This document shows, in pieces, positions 8,614 through 16,155 of a DNA stretch of 64,000 nucleotides. Positions within the stretch are counted from its first letter, which is position 1. Each line of letters starts with the position of its first letter. The DNA is from an uncultured Bacteroidales bacterium (GTDB taxonomy: Bacteria > Bacteroidota > Bacteroidia > Bacteroidales > Bacteroidaceae): assembly GCA_937898885.1 (NCBI GenBank), contig CALDKD010000041.1, forward strand, positions 1-64,000. The letters run 5' to 3'. The position numbers and the translations under genes were made by a program. Under the pieces are notes generated by a model. The model was given only the letters and a program-made list of their open reading frames with translations. It was not told the origin of the DNA and searched no databases.

Positions 8614-9280
8614 TATCCTTGAAACTCTGCCATAAGGCATCACCTGGTATCGGAGCATACACGGTGATGCTTTTGTGTGATACAGGGTGCTCAAAACTTA
8701 CGCAATAGGCGTGAAGCGATATGCTTCCGTCGGGGTTGGAGCGCTCTGCGCCATACTTCAAATCACCCTTGATGGGGCATCCCATCTTAGCCAGTTGGCA
8801 ACGTATCTGGTGATGGCGGCCTGTAAGAAGCTCAACTTCCAGAAGATGATAGTTTACTGAGCTGCCGATGAGGCGGTATCGCAGGACGGCCTTCTTGCTG
8901 CCTGGCTTCTCGGTATCGTATGCATACGAGCGGTTCTGCCTCTCATTGCGTACCAGCCAGTGTGTCAGCTCGCCCTCCGGCTCCTGCGGACGGTTCCTGA
9001 CAATAGCCAGATAGCGCTTGCTGACATTTCCGTCGCGGAACATATCGTTCAGGCGTGAGAGCGCCTTGCTTGTCTTGGCGAACACCACCACACCGCTTAC
9101 CGGACGGTCCAGCCGATGTGTCACGCCTACGAACACATTTCCCGGCTTGCAGTATTTCTCCTTTATCCAGGCGGCTACGGTCTCAGACAGAGGCTTGTCG
9201 CCGGTCTTGTCTCCCTGAACTATCTCTGATGAGCTCTTTGAGACAATGATGATATGATTGTCGTCGTAAAGTACTTCCAT
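8576..9280 (-). CDS. RluA-family RNA pseudouridine synthase
   Basis: A 234-residue pseudouridine synthase that converts uridine to pseudouridine in rRNA or tRNA. The catalytic motif is HRLDRPVSG with Asp58; family motifs KRYLAIV and LLTGRHHQIRCQL are also present. There is no N-terminal S4 domain, so it resembles the short RluA/TruC-like forms, and the target uridine cannot be assigned. Its ATG overlaps the stop codon of fabG (TAATG at 9282-9278), which implies translational coupling in the TetR-fabG-rluA operon. The 3' end runs 38 bases into the convergent cyclophilin gene. Confidence 0.88.
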   Translation of the reverse strand: MEVLYDDNHIIIVSKSSSEIVQGDKTGDKPLSETVAAWIKEKYCKPGNVFVGVTHRLDRPVSGVVVFAKTSKALSRLNDMFRDGNVSKRYLAIVRNRPQEPEGELTHWLVRNERQNRSYAYDTEKPGSKKAVLRYRLIGSSVNYHLLEVELLTGRHHQIRCQLAKMGCPIKGDLKYGAERSNPDGSISLHAYCVSFEHPVSHKSITVYAPIPGDALWQSFKDIIQQQIPATQSE

Positions 9281-10026
9281 TACATACTCTTTCCGCCATC
9301 AACTGTCAGAACCTGACCGGTGATGTACGATGCGTTGTCCGATATAAGAAACAGTGCGGCCTTGGCCACCTCCTCTGGTGTGCCGGCCCTCTGCAAAGGT
9401 ATCTCCTTTGTCCATTGAGCCATCAGCTCCTCGCCAACCTTCTCTGTCATCTCGGTACGGATGAAGCCCGGCGCTATCAGGTTTGCGCGAATCCCGCGCG
9501 ATGCCAGCTCCTTTGCCACTGATTTGGTCAGACCGACGAGTCCGGCCTTCGATGCGGCATAGCTGCCCTGGCCTGCGTTTCCGTGCATACCTACTATTGA
9601 GGATACTGAAAGGATGCATCCGCTGCGTTGCCTCAGCATTGTAGGAACACAGGCGTGTATGCAGTTGAATGCCGATTTCAGGTTGGTGTCCAGAACCTCG
9701 TCCCAGGCCTCCTCGCTCAGGCGGAAAGTGAGCCCGTCGCGTGTTATGCCTGCATTGTTTACAAGGACATCTATTTTGCCGAAATCGGCCAGCACCTGAC
9801 TGACTGCCGCTGACACGTCCTCAAAGCAGGCCACGTCAAGCCTGTATCCCTTGGCTTTTACACCTTTTGCCTGTATCTCCCGCTCAAGAGCCCCGGCTTT
9901 CTCCACGCTGTTCTTGTATATAAACGCCAGATCGGCGCCCTCATCGGTGAAACATTGTGCCATTGCGTAGCCTATGCCTCTCGTTGCCCCTGTAAGCAGG
10001 ACTGTCTTGCCTGTAAGAATTCCCAT
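9280..10026 (-). CDS. fabG: 3-oxoacyl-ACP reductase FabG
   Basis: A 248-residue short-chain dehydrogenase that reduces 3-oxoacyl-ACP with NADPH in fatty-acid elongation. The Rossmann motif TGATRGIG is near the N-terminus, NNAGITRDG follows strand four, and the catalytic Ser (SVSSIVG) and Tyr-x3-Lys (YAASK) are intact. The C-terminus TGQVLTVDGGKSM is classic FabG. The start at ATG 10026 (MGILTGK) is the family-typical one; the longer ORF would overlap the upstream regulator. It lies 7 bases after the TetR stop, so the regulator is likely co-transcribed and may control it. Confidence 0.9.
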   Translation of the reverse strand: MGILTGKTVLLTGATRGIGYAMAQCFTDEGADLAFIYKNSVEKAGALEREIQAKGVKAKGYRLDVACFEDVSAAVSQVLADFGKIDVLVNNAGITRDGLTFRLSEEAWDEVLDTNLKSAFNCIHACVPTMLRQRSGCILSVSSIVGMHGNAGQGSYAASKAGLVGLTKSVAKELASRGIRANLIAPGFIRTEMTEKVGEELMAQWTKEIPLQRAGTPEEVAKAALFLISDNASYITGQVLTVDGGKSM

Positions 10027-10033
10027 ATAGTGT

Positions 10034-10642
10034 TTATGCTTGTTTCTCTGTTTGTCTGTCGTTGTATCCCAGCGCGCCATATACCATCATCTTTATAAGA
10101 GCCTTTACGTCCTCGCTGCTGTGTCCCAGACGCACTTGTCCGCGGATGTATGGTACCTCGAAGCCCTTGAGGCAGTACTGGATGTATGTGGCGGTGAGGT
10201 TGGCGTGCTGTACATCGAATATGCCGGATGACTTGCCCTCCATGATGATGTTCATCAGAATCTTCTTTTCCTTGCTGTCAAAGTCCTTGCGGAAATGCTG
10301 CACGCTCCATATATCACGGAAGAAGCCTGAGCGGAGTGTACCATTGCGATAGACCGCTTCCTTAAGGATGGTCATACGGCCATAGATAACCTCCAGAATC
10401 TTCTGCTGCGGAGGAATGTCCTTGCCGGATATCTCGTTGAGAGCGTCAATAATCCGTTGAAGCTCCAGGTTGATGGCTGCCTGATATATCTCAGCCTTGC
10501 TGTCGAAGTACATATATAGCGTGCGGCGGCCGTTGCCGGACTCTGCCGCAATGTCGCTCATTGTGGCGTTATCGTAGCCGTCGCGTATGAAAACACGCTT
10601 TGCGGCCTCAATAAGTTGTAGTCTGGTCTTGTCGTTTGGCAT
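10034..10642 (-). CDS. TetR/AcrR-family transcriptional regulator
   Basis: A 202-residue one-component repressor. The N-terminal helix-turn-helix is clear (AAKRVFIRDGYDNATMSDIAAESGNGRRTLYMYFDSKAEIYQ), followed by a helical ligand-binding domain with no recognisable ligand signature. Start chosen at ATG 10642 because a TACTTTTG promoter core lies at 10671-10664, inside the longer ORF. It is the first gene of an operon with fabG and the pseudouridine synthase, so control of a fatty-acid step in response to an acyl-type ligand is possible but only inferred. Confidence 0.85.
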   Translation of the reverse strand: MPNDKTRLQLIEAAKRVFIRDGYDNATMSDIAAESGNGRRTLYMYFDSKAEIYQAAINLELQRIIDALNEISGKDIPPQQKILEVIYGRMTILKEAVYRNGTLRSGFFRDIWSVQHFRKDFDSKEKKILMNIIMEGKSSGIFDVQHANLTATYIQYCLKGFEVPYIRGQVRLGHSSEDVKALIKMMVYGALGYNDRQTEKQA

Positions 10643-10663
10643 CTCTGCAATACATATTTTGCA

Positions 10664-10671
10664 CAAAAGTA
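10664..10671 (-). promoter_or_regulatory. Putative -7 element of the TetR-fabG-rluA operon
   Basis: Minus strand reads TACTTTTG, matching TAnnTTTG, 21 bases before the TetR ATG at 10642. It supports that start codon. Confidence 0.45.
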
Positions 10672-10711
10672 CATAAATTGAGCCAAAAACGGGTTAAAAA
10701 GAGTGAAAAGA

Positions 10712-10742
10712 TTTGCCTTTCCGAAAATTGACCCTACCTTTG
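10712..10742 (+). promoter_or_regulatory. Promoter of the initiator tRNA gene
   Basis: A full Bacteroidetes promoter: TTTG at 10712-10715, a 19-base spacer, then TACCTTTG at 10735-10742. The tRNA begins 14 bases later, so the precursor 5' leader would be only a few bases long. Confidence 0.75.
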
Positions 10743-10756
10743 CACTCAGAAAACAT

Positions 10757-10828
10757 CGCGGAGTGGAGCAGAGGTAGCTCGTTAGGCTCATAACCTAAAG
10801 GTCGGAGGTTCGAATCCTCCCTCCGCAA
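10757..10828 (+). tRNA. tRNA-fMet (initiator, anticodon CAT)
   Basis: All arms fold: acceptor CGCGGAG/CTCCGCA, D stem GAGC/GCTC, anticodon stem TTAGG/CCTAA with loop CTCATAA, T stem GGAGG/CCTCC with loop TTCGAAT. Anticodon CAT is at 10789-10791. Two initiator hallmarks are present: the unpaired C1-A72 at the acceptor end and the A11-U24 pair in the D stem. The third hallmark, three G-C pairs at the base of the anticodon stem, is incomplete: pairs 30-40 and 31-39 are G-C but 29-41 is A-U. The 3' CCA is not encoded. It is a single-gene unit with its own promoter and terminator. Confidence 0.95.
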
Positions 10829-10834
10829 CTAAAG

Positions 10835-10877
10835 AAGCCCTGATGATCGGACAATCATCAGGGCTTGGTCTTTTTTT
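10835..10877 (+). terminator. Rho-independent terminator after tRNA-fMet
   Basis: A perfect 13-bp stem, AAGCCCTGATGAT at 10835-10847 pairing with ATCATCAGGGCTT at 10854-10866 around a 6-base loop, followed by GGTC and a run of seven T. It may also serve the convergent SGNH hydrolase gene, although the T-run on that side is weaker. Confidence 0.9.
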
Positions 10878-10888
10878 ATTCGGTAAGC

Positions 10889-11554
10889 TTATTCTTTTAT
10901 AGCCTCTATGAGCTGGTCGCAGATAGCCTTCATTCCATTGATTGACGGATGTCCGTTCTGCTTCTCTATATCGTGTAACTCAATAAGCTGCACTCCGTAG
11001 TGCTTGCATATCTCGCGGAAAGACTCGTTCACATCTTCCTTAAGCTCTGAGTTCAGGATAACATAGACGGTGGCGTCAGGATAGATTCTAGCAAGGCCCT
11101 CCAGCATATATGCCATAGCCGGTCTGAGAGCTTTGCAGTCCTGCTTTGATATGTCAGAATACTTGTACTCACCTACAGGAGCGTTGGCCCAGGCGTCGTT
11201 GGTGCCGCCGAACACGAAGATGATGTCCGGGTTTCCGAGCTTCCACAGACGTGAGTTGAACGATGAGTTTGAGGTGTTCATCCTTCCGTAGCCTGTGTTG
11301 CAGATGGTAGTACCGCCCCAGGAGTCATTAACCTCAAGCTTGTATCCCATAGCCTCGTTGTAAAGGCTCCACCAGGTCTGGCTCACCTCCTTTACATCGT
11401 TGTGGGCATCCGGATAGAACGGAGCATATCCCGCAGGGTTGGAGCCGTCAAATGTTGAGTACGAGTCACCAAGGATTGATACCTTCTTTGTCTGGGCATT
11501 GGCTGTCACGGCAAGCATAGTCACCGCGAAAGCAAGCATAATAATCTTTTTCAT
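10889..11554 (-). CDS. Secreted SGNH/GDSL-family hydrolase
   Basis: A 221-residue exported esterase or lipase-like protein. A signal peptide (MKKIIMLAFAVTMLAVTANA) precedes block I, ILGDSYSTF, with nucleophile Ser31; GGTNDAW supplies the oxyanion-hole Asn. The catalytic Asp-His pair is expected near the C-terminus, where HPSINGMKAI carries a suitable His. Many such Bacteroidetes proteins deacetylate polysaccharides, but the substrate is not determined here. It is the last gene of a minus-strand run after GH3 and the propeller lipoprotein, so it may be co-expressed with them. An ATG two codons upstream (11560) is an alternative start. Confidence 0.85.
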   Translation of the reverse strand: MKKIIMLAFAVTMLAVTANAQTKKVSILGDSYSTFDGSNPAGYAPFYPDAHNDVKEVSQTWWSLYNEAMGYKLEVNDSWGGTTICNTGYGRMNTSNSSFNSRLWKLGNPDIIFVFGGTNDAWANAPVGEYKYSDISKQDCKALRPAMAYMLEGLARIYPDATVYVILNSELKEDVNESFREICKHYGVQLIELHDIEKQNGHPSINGMKAICDQLIEAIKE

Positions 11555-11631
11555 ATACATACGTTAATTGTTGTCTGTCTGATTTGTTGCGCCAAAAATA
11601 GTAATCTTGACTCACTGGGGCAAATGATGGG

Positions 11632-12744
11632 CTACTGAATCTCACCAAATGAATAGAACTCGCCAGACCAGAAATTGGCCCCGTACAGAATGTGTGTTGA
11701 GGAATCATAGGCTAGTCTGTTTATCCAGTCGTGTAGAATGTACGATTTAATTAGATTGCCATTCCAGTCAAGTTGAAGTATCCTGCCATGGTATTCCGGG
11801 TCTGTCTCCAGCATATTGGCGTAATCGCCCCAATAGTGAACGAACAGATAATCCTTAGAAAAGGCTGCGTCATCTTGAAATGCCATTGAGTGCTGCTCCT
11901 CATCATCCTCAGGTATTCCATCCTCAAACGACCTGGCGCCACTTATATGTACCGCGTGATACTTCCTATGCTCAACATCATAGAAAAGGATATAACTCAT
12001 TTGATAAAGCGGCTGAGCCACTATGCTGCCTTCCGGCTGCTTATATATATTGCCAGAGTAGAAATCGGACGCTCTGGCAAATGTGTTATTGCGCGGATAT
12101 CGGGAATAGACGCTGAACTCCTCCACGCTGTCATTCTCGTCAATATATACAATAGCAGGTAATCTCCCCTGATCGTTGAGCTCGCTGCTTTCACCATTAA
12201 AGGACATAAACAGTTTCTCATAATCATCTCCGTAGAAGACCGCGGTACCATTATAATAAGGTACGCCTCTGCTGGTCCTTTCAACAACGGTAGTTCCCTT
12301 TTCTATGGTTTTGCTCAGATTCACCTCTTTGCTGACACCTCCTGACATAAGGGGAACCATCCAGTCTCCATTCCTTTGATATACCTGTTTCGTGGAGTTT
12401 CCCGGTGCCTCCGTGAACTCATATCCGGCTCTGCCTTTACGGCCAAAACTCATTATAGAGTCAAAAGTATTGATGTTATAGACAGTGTAATAGTGAATAT
12501 AGTCATAACTATTGACAAGAAGCAGGGAATCAATGCAGTATATGGCGCTCACATCCTCCATCCCAACAGGCAGCAATGTTCCCCTCAAAAACTCATCCGG
12601 AGCAGTGCTCAGATGCAATTCCGTCACGTCATATTTATAACAAGGCTCTTCCTTGCATGAGCTCGCGACGATCAATGCGATAGCCAGGCAGACAGCCGGC
12701 ATCAGCTTGCAATGATTATGGATTGATAACGGGTGTCTCGTCAT
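11632..12744 (-). CDS. TolB-like six-bladed propeller lipoprotein
   Basis: A 370-residue lipoprotein with a lipobox ending VASSC. The repetitive beta-strand pattern and the segment YNINTFDSIMSFGRKGRAGYEF match the Bacteroidetes BF3164-like/TolB-like 6-bladed propeller lipoproteins of unknown function. No catalytic motif is visible. The gene begins only 4 bases after the GH3 stop, so it is very likely co-transcribed and its product may be a surface partner of that enzyme. A second ATG at 12702 lies immediately before the hydrophobic signal core and could be the real start. Confidence 0.7.
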   Translation of the reverse strand: MTRHPLSIHNHCKLMPAVCLAIALIVASSCKEEPCYKYDVTELHLSTAPDEFLRGTLLPVGMEDVSAIYCIDSLLLVNSYDYIHYYTVYNINTFDSIMSFGRKGRAGYEFTEAPGNSTKQVYQRNGDWMVPLMSGGVSKEVNLSKTIEKGTTVVERTSRGVPYYNGTAVFYGDDYEKLFMSFNGESSELNDQGRLPAIVYIDENDSVEEFSVYSRYPRNNTFARASDFYSGNIYKQPEGSIVAQPLYQMSYILFYDVEHRKYHAVHISGARSFEDGIPEDDEEQHSMAFQDDAAFSKDYLFVHYWGDYANMLETDPEYHGRILQLDWNGNLIKSYILHDWINRLAYDSSTHILYGANFWSGEFYSFGEIQ

Positions 12745-12748
12745 ACAT

Positions 12749-15145
12749 TTATTCTGATGTCACGCACGTCTCTGTCAGGTATTCGGAGCGGCCGTTGAAT
12801 GGAAAGGTGAGCGGTCTGCCGGAGAGCATTACCGGTGCGGTGAGGCGGATGTCTGCGGACGATGCGCCAATCTTGAAAGCGTACTGGCCTGGCTCCACAA
12901 GCCATTGGGCGGTGCCGCCTTTCTCGCTGTAGCTGGCAAGCTGCTGTGGCGATACCTTGAACGATACGGTCTTCTGCTCGCCTGGCTGCAGGCTCACCCT
13001 TGCGAAGCCTTTCAGCTGGATGGGCTTTAGTGACTGGCCTTCCCCGGGCGATACATAGAGCTGTACAATCTCATCGCCTGTCATCTGACCTGTGTTTCTC
13101 ACCTTGCACTGAATCTCTATAGGCTCCTTGCCGAGCTTCTGGACCTCGGGGGCCACTATGTCGGAATACTCGTAGGTGGTGTATGAGAGACCGTAGCCGA
13201 AGGGGTAGGCTATATTGCCGTTATCAGTGCCGCTGTTGTAGCAGTACTGCTCTGTGGTGTCGTGTAGGGGGTAGGTGGTTGACAGTTTGCCCGATGGGTT
13301 GACATTGCCAAGCAGTATGTCCGCCACGGCATTTCCACCCTCCTCGCCAGGATACCACGCCTGAATGATGGCGGCGCATCCATCGGCAATCTGGCTTACA
13401 GCCTGCGGGCGTCCACCGAAGATTACCAATACTACAGGCTTGCCTGTGGCGATAAGGTCTGCCACAAACTGCTGCTGACGGCCAGGAAGACGCACGCTGT
13501 TCCTGTCGCGTCCCTCACCGCAGAGGGCTGGGTTCTCGCCCATTGCGGCTACTATGACATCGCTGCAGGCGGCAAGCTCAACAGCCTTCTCCCAATTGGT
13601 CTCCTCGGTTGCCGGCGTAAGGCCTTGTGTGAGCAGCCTGATTCGTGGGTCGCCTCCGAAGTTCAAGGTAAGCTCACCGGGGATGCTCCAGTCGCAGCCT
13701 CTCTCGTATTTGTATGTGGCGCCTTTCAGCTTGCTGTCAAAAGCCTCGCGGAGTGATACAATGTGCGGGCTCTCCGGATCCATCTCGAAGCCACGCCAGA
13801 AGAACTGCATCGAGGGGTAGGTATAGTCACCAAGCATTGCGCAGAAGGCGTTGGCGTTCGGACCTACAAGAGCGATGTTGCCCTTGTGAGCCTCCAGAGG
13901 CAGGATACCGTTGTTCTTTAGCATTACAACGGATTGTGTGGCAAGCTGGTATGACAGCTGGCGCGACTCCTTTGAATCCATATCAAACTCCTCGTAGCCG
14001 CAGAACTGGAAATTCTTGTCAAACAGGCCAAGGTCATATTTCAGGGTGAGTGCTCTCTTTACGGCTTTCTCAAATGCCTGCCCGCTGACAAGGCCCTCCT
14101 TGAGCAGCTCCGGCAGATACTGGTAGTTCCTGTTTGACGGGAACTCAAGGTCGTTTCCTGTGTTGATGGCCTTTATGGCGGTCTCCCTCAGCCTGTCTGG
14201 CTCATCGCCTAAATAGTTGATTGAGAAGTAGTCACTTACAAATACCCCATCGTAGTCCAGACCATCGCGCAGGAGCAGGTTTATCAGTGTGTCGCTGGTT
14301 ACGGCCTGCTCGCTACGGAACTGTCCGTAGCTGGTCATTACGGCCTTGCTGCCGGATTTGCGGATGCAAACCTCGTGCGGATAGAGCACCTCCTCGCAAA
14401 TTTCCTTCCAGGAGAGCTCGTTGCCGCCACCGTAGCCAAGGAAATGCTTGGTGCAGGCTGCCACACCCTTGCGCAAGTCGCCTTTCTGCAGCCCTTCCAC
14501 GAAGGCCGATGCGAACTCTGCGCTCAGATATGAGTCCTCGCCGTACGACTCCTCGCCACGGGCCCAGTGCGGGTTGCGGATGAGGTCGGTCATAGGCGAC
14601 AGGGCCATACTTACGCCTACCGAGCGCATGGCATCTGCCGTAAGAGATGTCTTCTTGCGAGCCAGCTCTGTGTTCCACGAGCAGGCCAGTCCTATCTGCT
14701 GAGGGTATATGGTGGCGCCTTTTGCGGTGAATCCGCTGATGCACTCCTCGTGCAGTATGGCAGGAATATGGTTCGGTGTCTCTTTGGTCAGATACTCCTG
14801 AATGTCACGACATACCTGCCGCAACTGTCCGGCATCCATATCAAGGTTGCTGCTGAACTGGCACACGTGGCCTATTCCGTAGGGCATCATCTCGCGGCAT
14901 TTCTCCAGCGATACCTTGCCGTCAACCATAACCTCCTGCGGCTGCAGACTGTATAGCTGGGCGGCGCGCTCCTCAACCGTCATTTTGTCGTACAGGTCGT
15001 TTACGAACGCCTCAGACTCTGGGGTACTGAATGGAAAATATGCGGAACTGTTGTTCTTGCCGTTCTCTGCGGAGTGGCCGCACGAGGCTAAAATTGCCGT
15101 TGCCATAAGGAAAATGCTCTTTATTGTCTGTGAGGGAAATCTCAT
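12749..15145 (-). CDS. GH3 beta-glucosidase/beta-xylosidase lipoprotein
   Basis: A 798-residue GH3 enzyme exported as a lipoprotein (LMATAILASC). Order: N-terminal barrel (DKMTVEERAAQL, HEECISGF, TKHFLGYG), alpha/beta sandwich (VALVGPNAN, VVAAMGENPALCGEGRDR) and a fibronectin-III-like C-domain (VSPGEGQSLKPIQLKGFARV). The nucleophile is Asp305 in FVSDYFS. It removes non-reducing beta-linked glucose or xylose from oligosaccharides; which one cannot be fixed from these motifs. A TATCTTTG promoter core precedes it, and the propeller lipoprotein follows 4 bases after its stop. Confidence 0.9.
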   Translation of the reverse strand: MRFPSQTIKSIFLMATAILASCGHSAENGKNNSSAYFPFSTPESEAFVNDLYDKMTVEERAAQLYSLQPQEVMVDGKVSLEKCREMMPYGIGHVCQFSSNLDMDAGQLRQVCRDIQEYLTKETPNHIPAILHEECISGFTAKGATIYPQQIGLACSWNTELARKKTSLTADAMRSVGVSMALSPMTDLIRNPHWARGEESYGEDSYLSAEFASAFVEGLQKGDLRKGVAACTKHFLGYGGGNELSWKEICEEVLYPHEVCIRKSGSKAVMTSYGQFRSEQAVTSDTLINLLLRDGLDYDGVFVSDYFSINYLGDEPDRLRETAIKAINTGNDLEFPSNRNYQYLPELLKEGLVSGQAFEKAVKRALTLKYDLGLFDKNFQFCGYEEFDMDSKESRQLSYQLATQSVVMLKNNGILPLEAHKGNIALVGPNANAFCAMLGDYTYPSMQFFWRGFEMDPESPHIVSLREAFDSKLKGATYKYERGCDWSIPGELTLNFGGDPRIRLLTQGLTPATEETNWEKAVELAACSDVIVAAMGENPALCGEGRDRNSVRLPGRQQQFVADLIATGKPVVLVIFGGRPQAVSQIADGCAAIIQAWYPGEEGGNAVADILLGNVNPSGKLSTTYPLHDTTEQYCYNSGTDNGNIAYPFGYGLSYTTYEYSDIVAPEVQKLGKEPIEIQCKVRNTGQMTGDEIVQLYVSPGEGQSLKPIQLKGFARVSLQPGEQKTVSFKVSPQQLASYSEKGGTAQWLVEPGQYAFKIGASSADIRLTAPVMLSGRPLTFPFNGRSEYLTETCVTSE

Positions 15146-15175
15146 CTTTTTCTTGCGCTATTGTTTCTATTACCA

Positions 15176-15183
15176 CAAAGATA
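15176..15183 (-). promoter_or_regulatory. Putative -7 element of the GH3 operon
   Basis: Minus strand TATCTTTG, a full match to TAnnTTTG, 30 bases before the GH3 ATG. No clear -33 TTTG was found. Confidence 0.5.
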
Positions 15184-15237
15184 TCGGTTTTAGCCTTATT
15201 TTGTGTAAATTCGCGCAATTTTATAAATGAATTCAAT

Positions 15238-16140
15238 ATGAAACCTACATTGTTTGTCCTTGCTGCCGGTATGGGCAGCCGTTACGGTGGTCTGAAACAG
15301 CTGGATACACTTGGCCCGTCGGGCGAGACCATTATGGATTATTCCGTATTTGACGCGATCCGCGCTGGATTCGGCAAGATTGTGTTCGTTATCAGAAAGG
15401 ATTTTGAGGAGGATTTCCGTCGCCTTGTGCTGAGCAAGTACGAGGGACACATCCCTGTTGAGGTTGTGTTCCAGTCAATCAACGACCTGCCGGAGGGCTT
15501 CTCTTGTCCGGCTGACCGCACAAAGCCCTGGGGTACCAATCATGCGGTTCTGATGGGCAAGAGCGTGATCAACGAGCCTTTCTGCGCAATCAATGCCGAT
15601 GACTTCTATGGCCGTGACTGCTTTGCCGTTATGGGCAAGTTCCTGTCTGAGCTGCCGGAGGGCGCTAAGAATACTTATGCTATGGTAGGCTTCCGTGTGG
15701 CCAACACTCTGAGCGAGAACGGAAAGGTATCGCGTGGCGTATGCGAGGTTAATGCCCAGAATCACCTGACTACCGTGGTTGAGCGTACCGAGATCATCCG
15801 CAAGGATGGCGATGTGTGCTATAGGGACGAGGAGAACTGGGTGAGGATTGAGGACAATACCCCGGTATCAATGAATGTATGGGGATTCACTCCGGATTAT
15901 CTTGAGTATTCTGAGGAGTATTTCAAGGAGTGGCTCAAGGATAACATTGAGAAGCCGAAGTCGGAGTATTTCATTCCGCTTATGGTTAACAAGCTCATCA
16001 CTGAGGGCACTGCTACCGTAGAGGTGCTCGACACTACATCAAAGTGGTTCGGTGTGACATACGCAGAGGACCGTCAGGGTGTGGTTGACAAGATCCGCCA
16101 GCTTGTAGATGAGGGCGTTTACCCGGAGAAACTGTTCTAA
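15238..16140 (+). CDS. Sugar-phosphate nucleotidyltransferase-like protein
   Basis: A 300-residue cytoplasmic protein with the nucleotidyltransferase signature LAAGMGSRYGGLKQLDTLGPSGETI at the N-terminus and a metal-binding AINADDFYG. It resembles NDP-sugar pyrophosphorylases such as GalU and GlmU but lacks an acetyltransferase domain. A similar protein in other Bacteroidetes is annotated simply as nucleotidyltransferase. The start at 15238 places the glycine-rich loop ten residues in; the upstream part of the ORF is antisense to the GH3 signal peptide. It lies 15 bases before the ABC-F gene. The sugar or phosphoalcohol substrate is unknown. Confidence 0.8.
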   Translation: MKPTLFVLAAGMGSRYGGLKQLDTLGPSGETIMDYSVFDAIRAGFGKIVFVIRKDFEEDFRRLVLSKYEGHIPVEVVFQSINDLPEGFSCPADRTKPWGTNHAVLMGKSVINEPFCAINADDFYGRDCFAVMGKFLSELPEGAKNTYAMVGFRVANTLSENGKVSRGVCEVNAQNHLTTVVERTEIIRKDGDVCYRDEENWVRIEDNTPVSMNVWGFTPDYLEYSEEYFKEWLKDNIEKPKSEYFIPLMVNKLITEGTATVEVLDTTSKWFGVTYAEDRQGVVDKIRQLVDEGVYPEKLF

Positions 16141-16155
16141 CTCAAGAATTAATAG

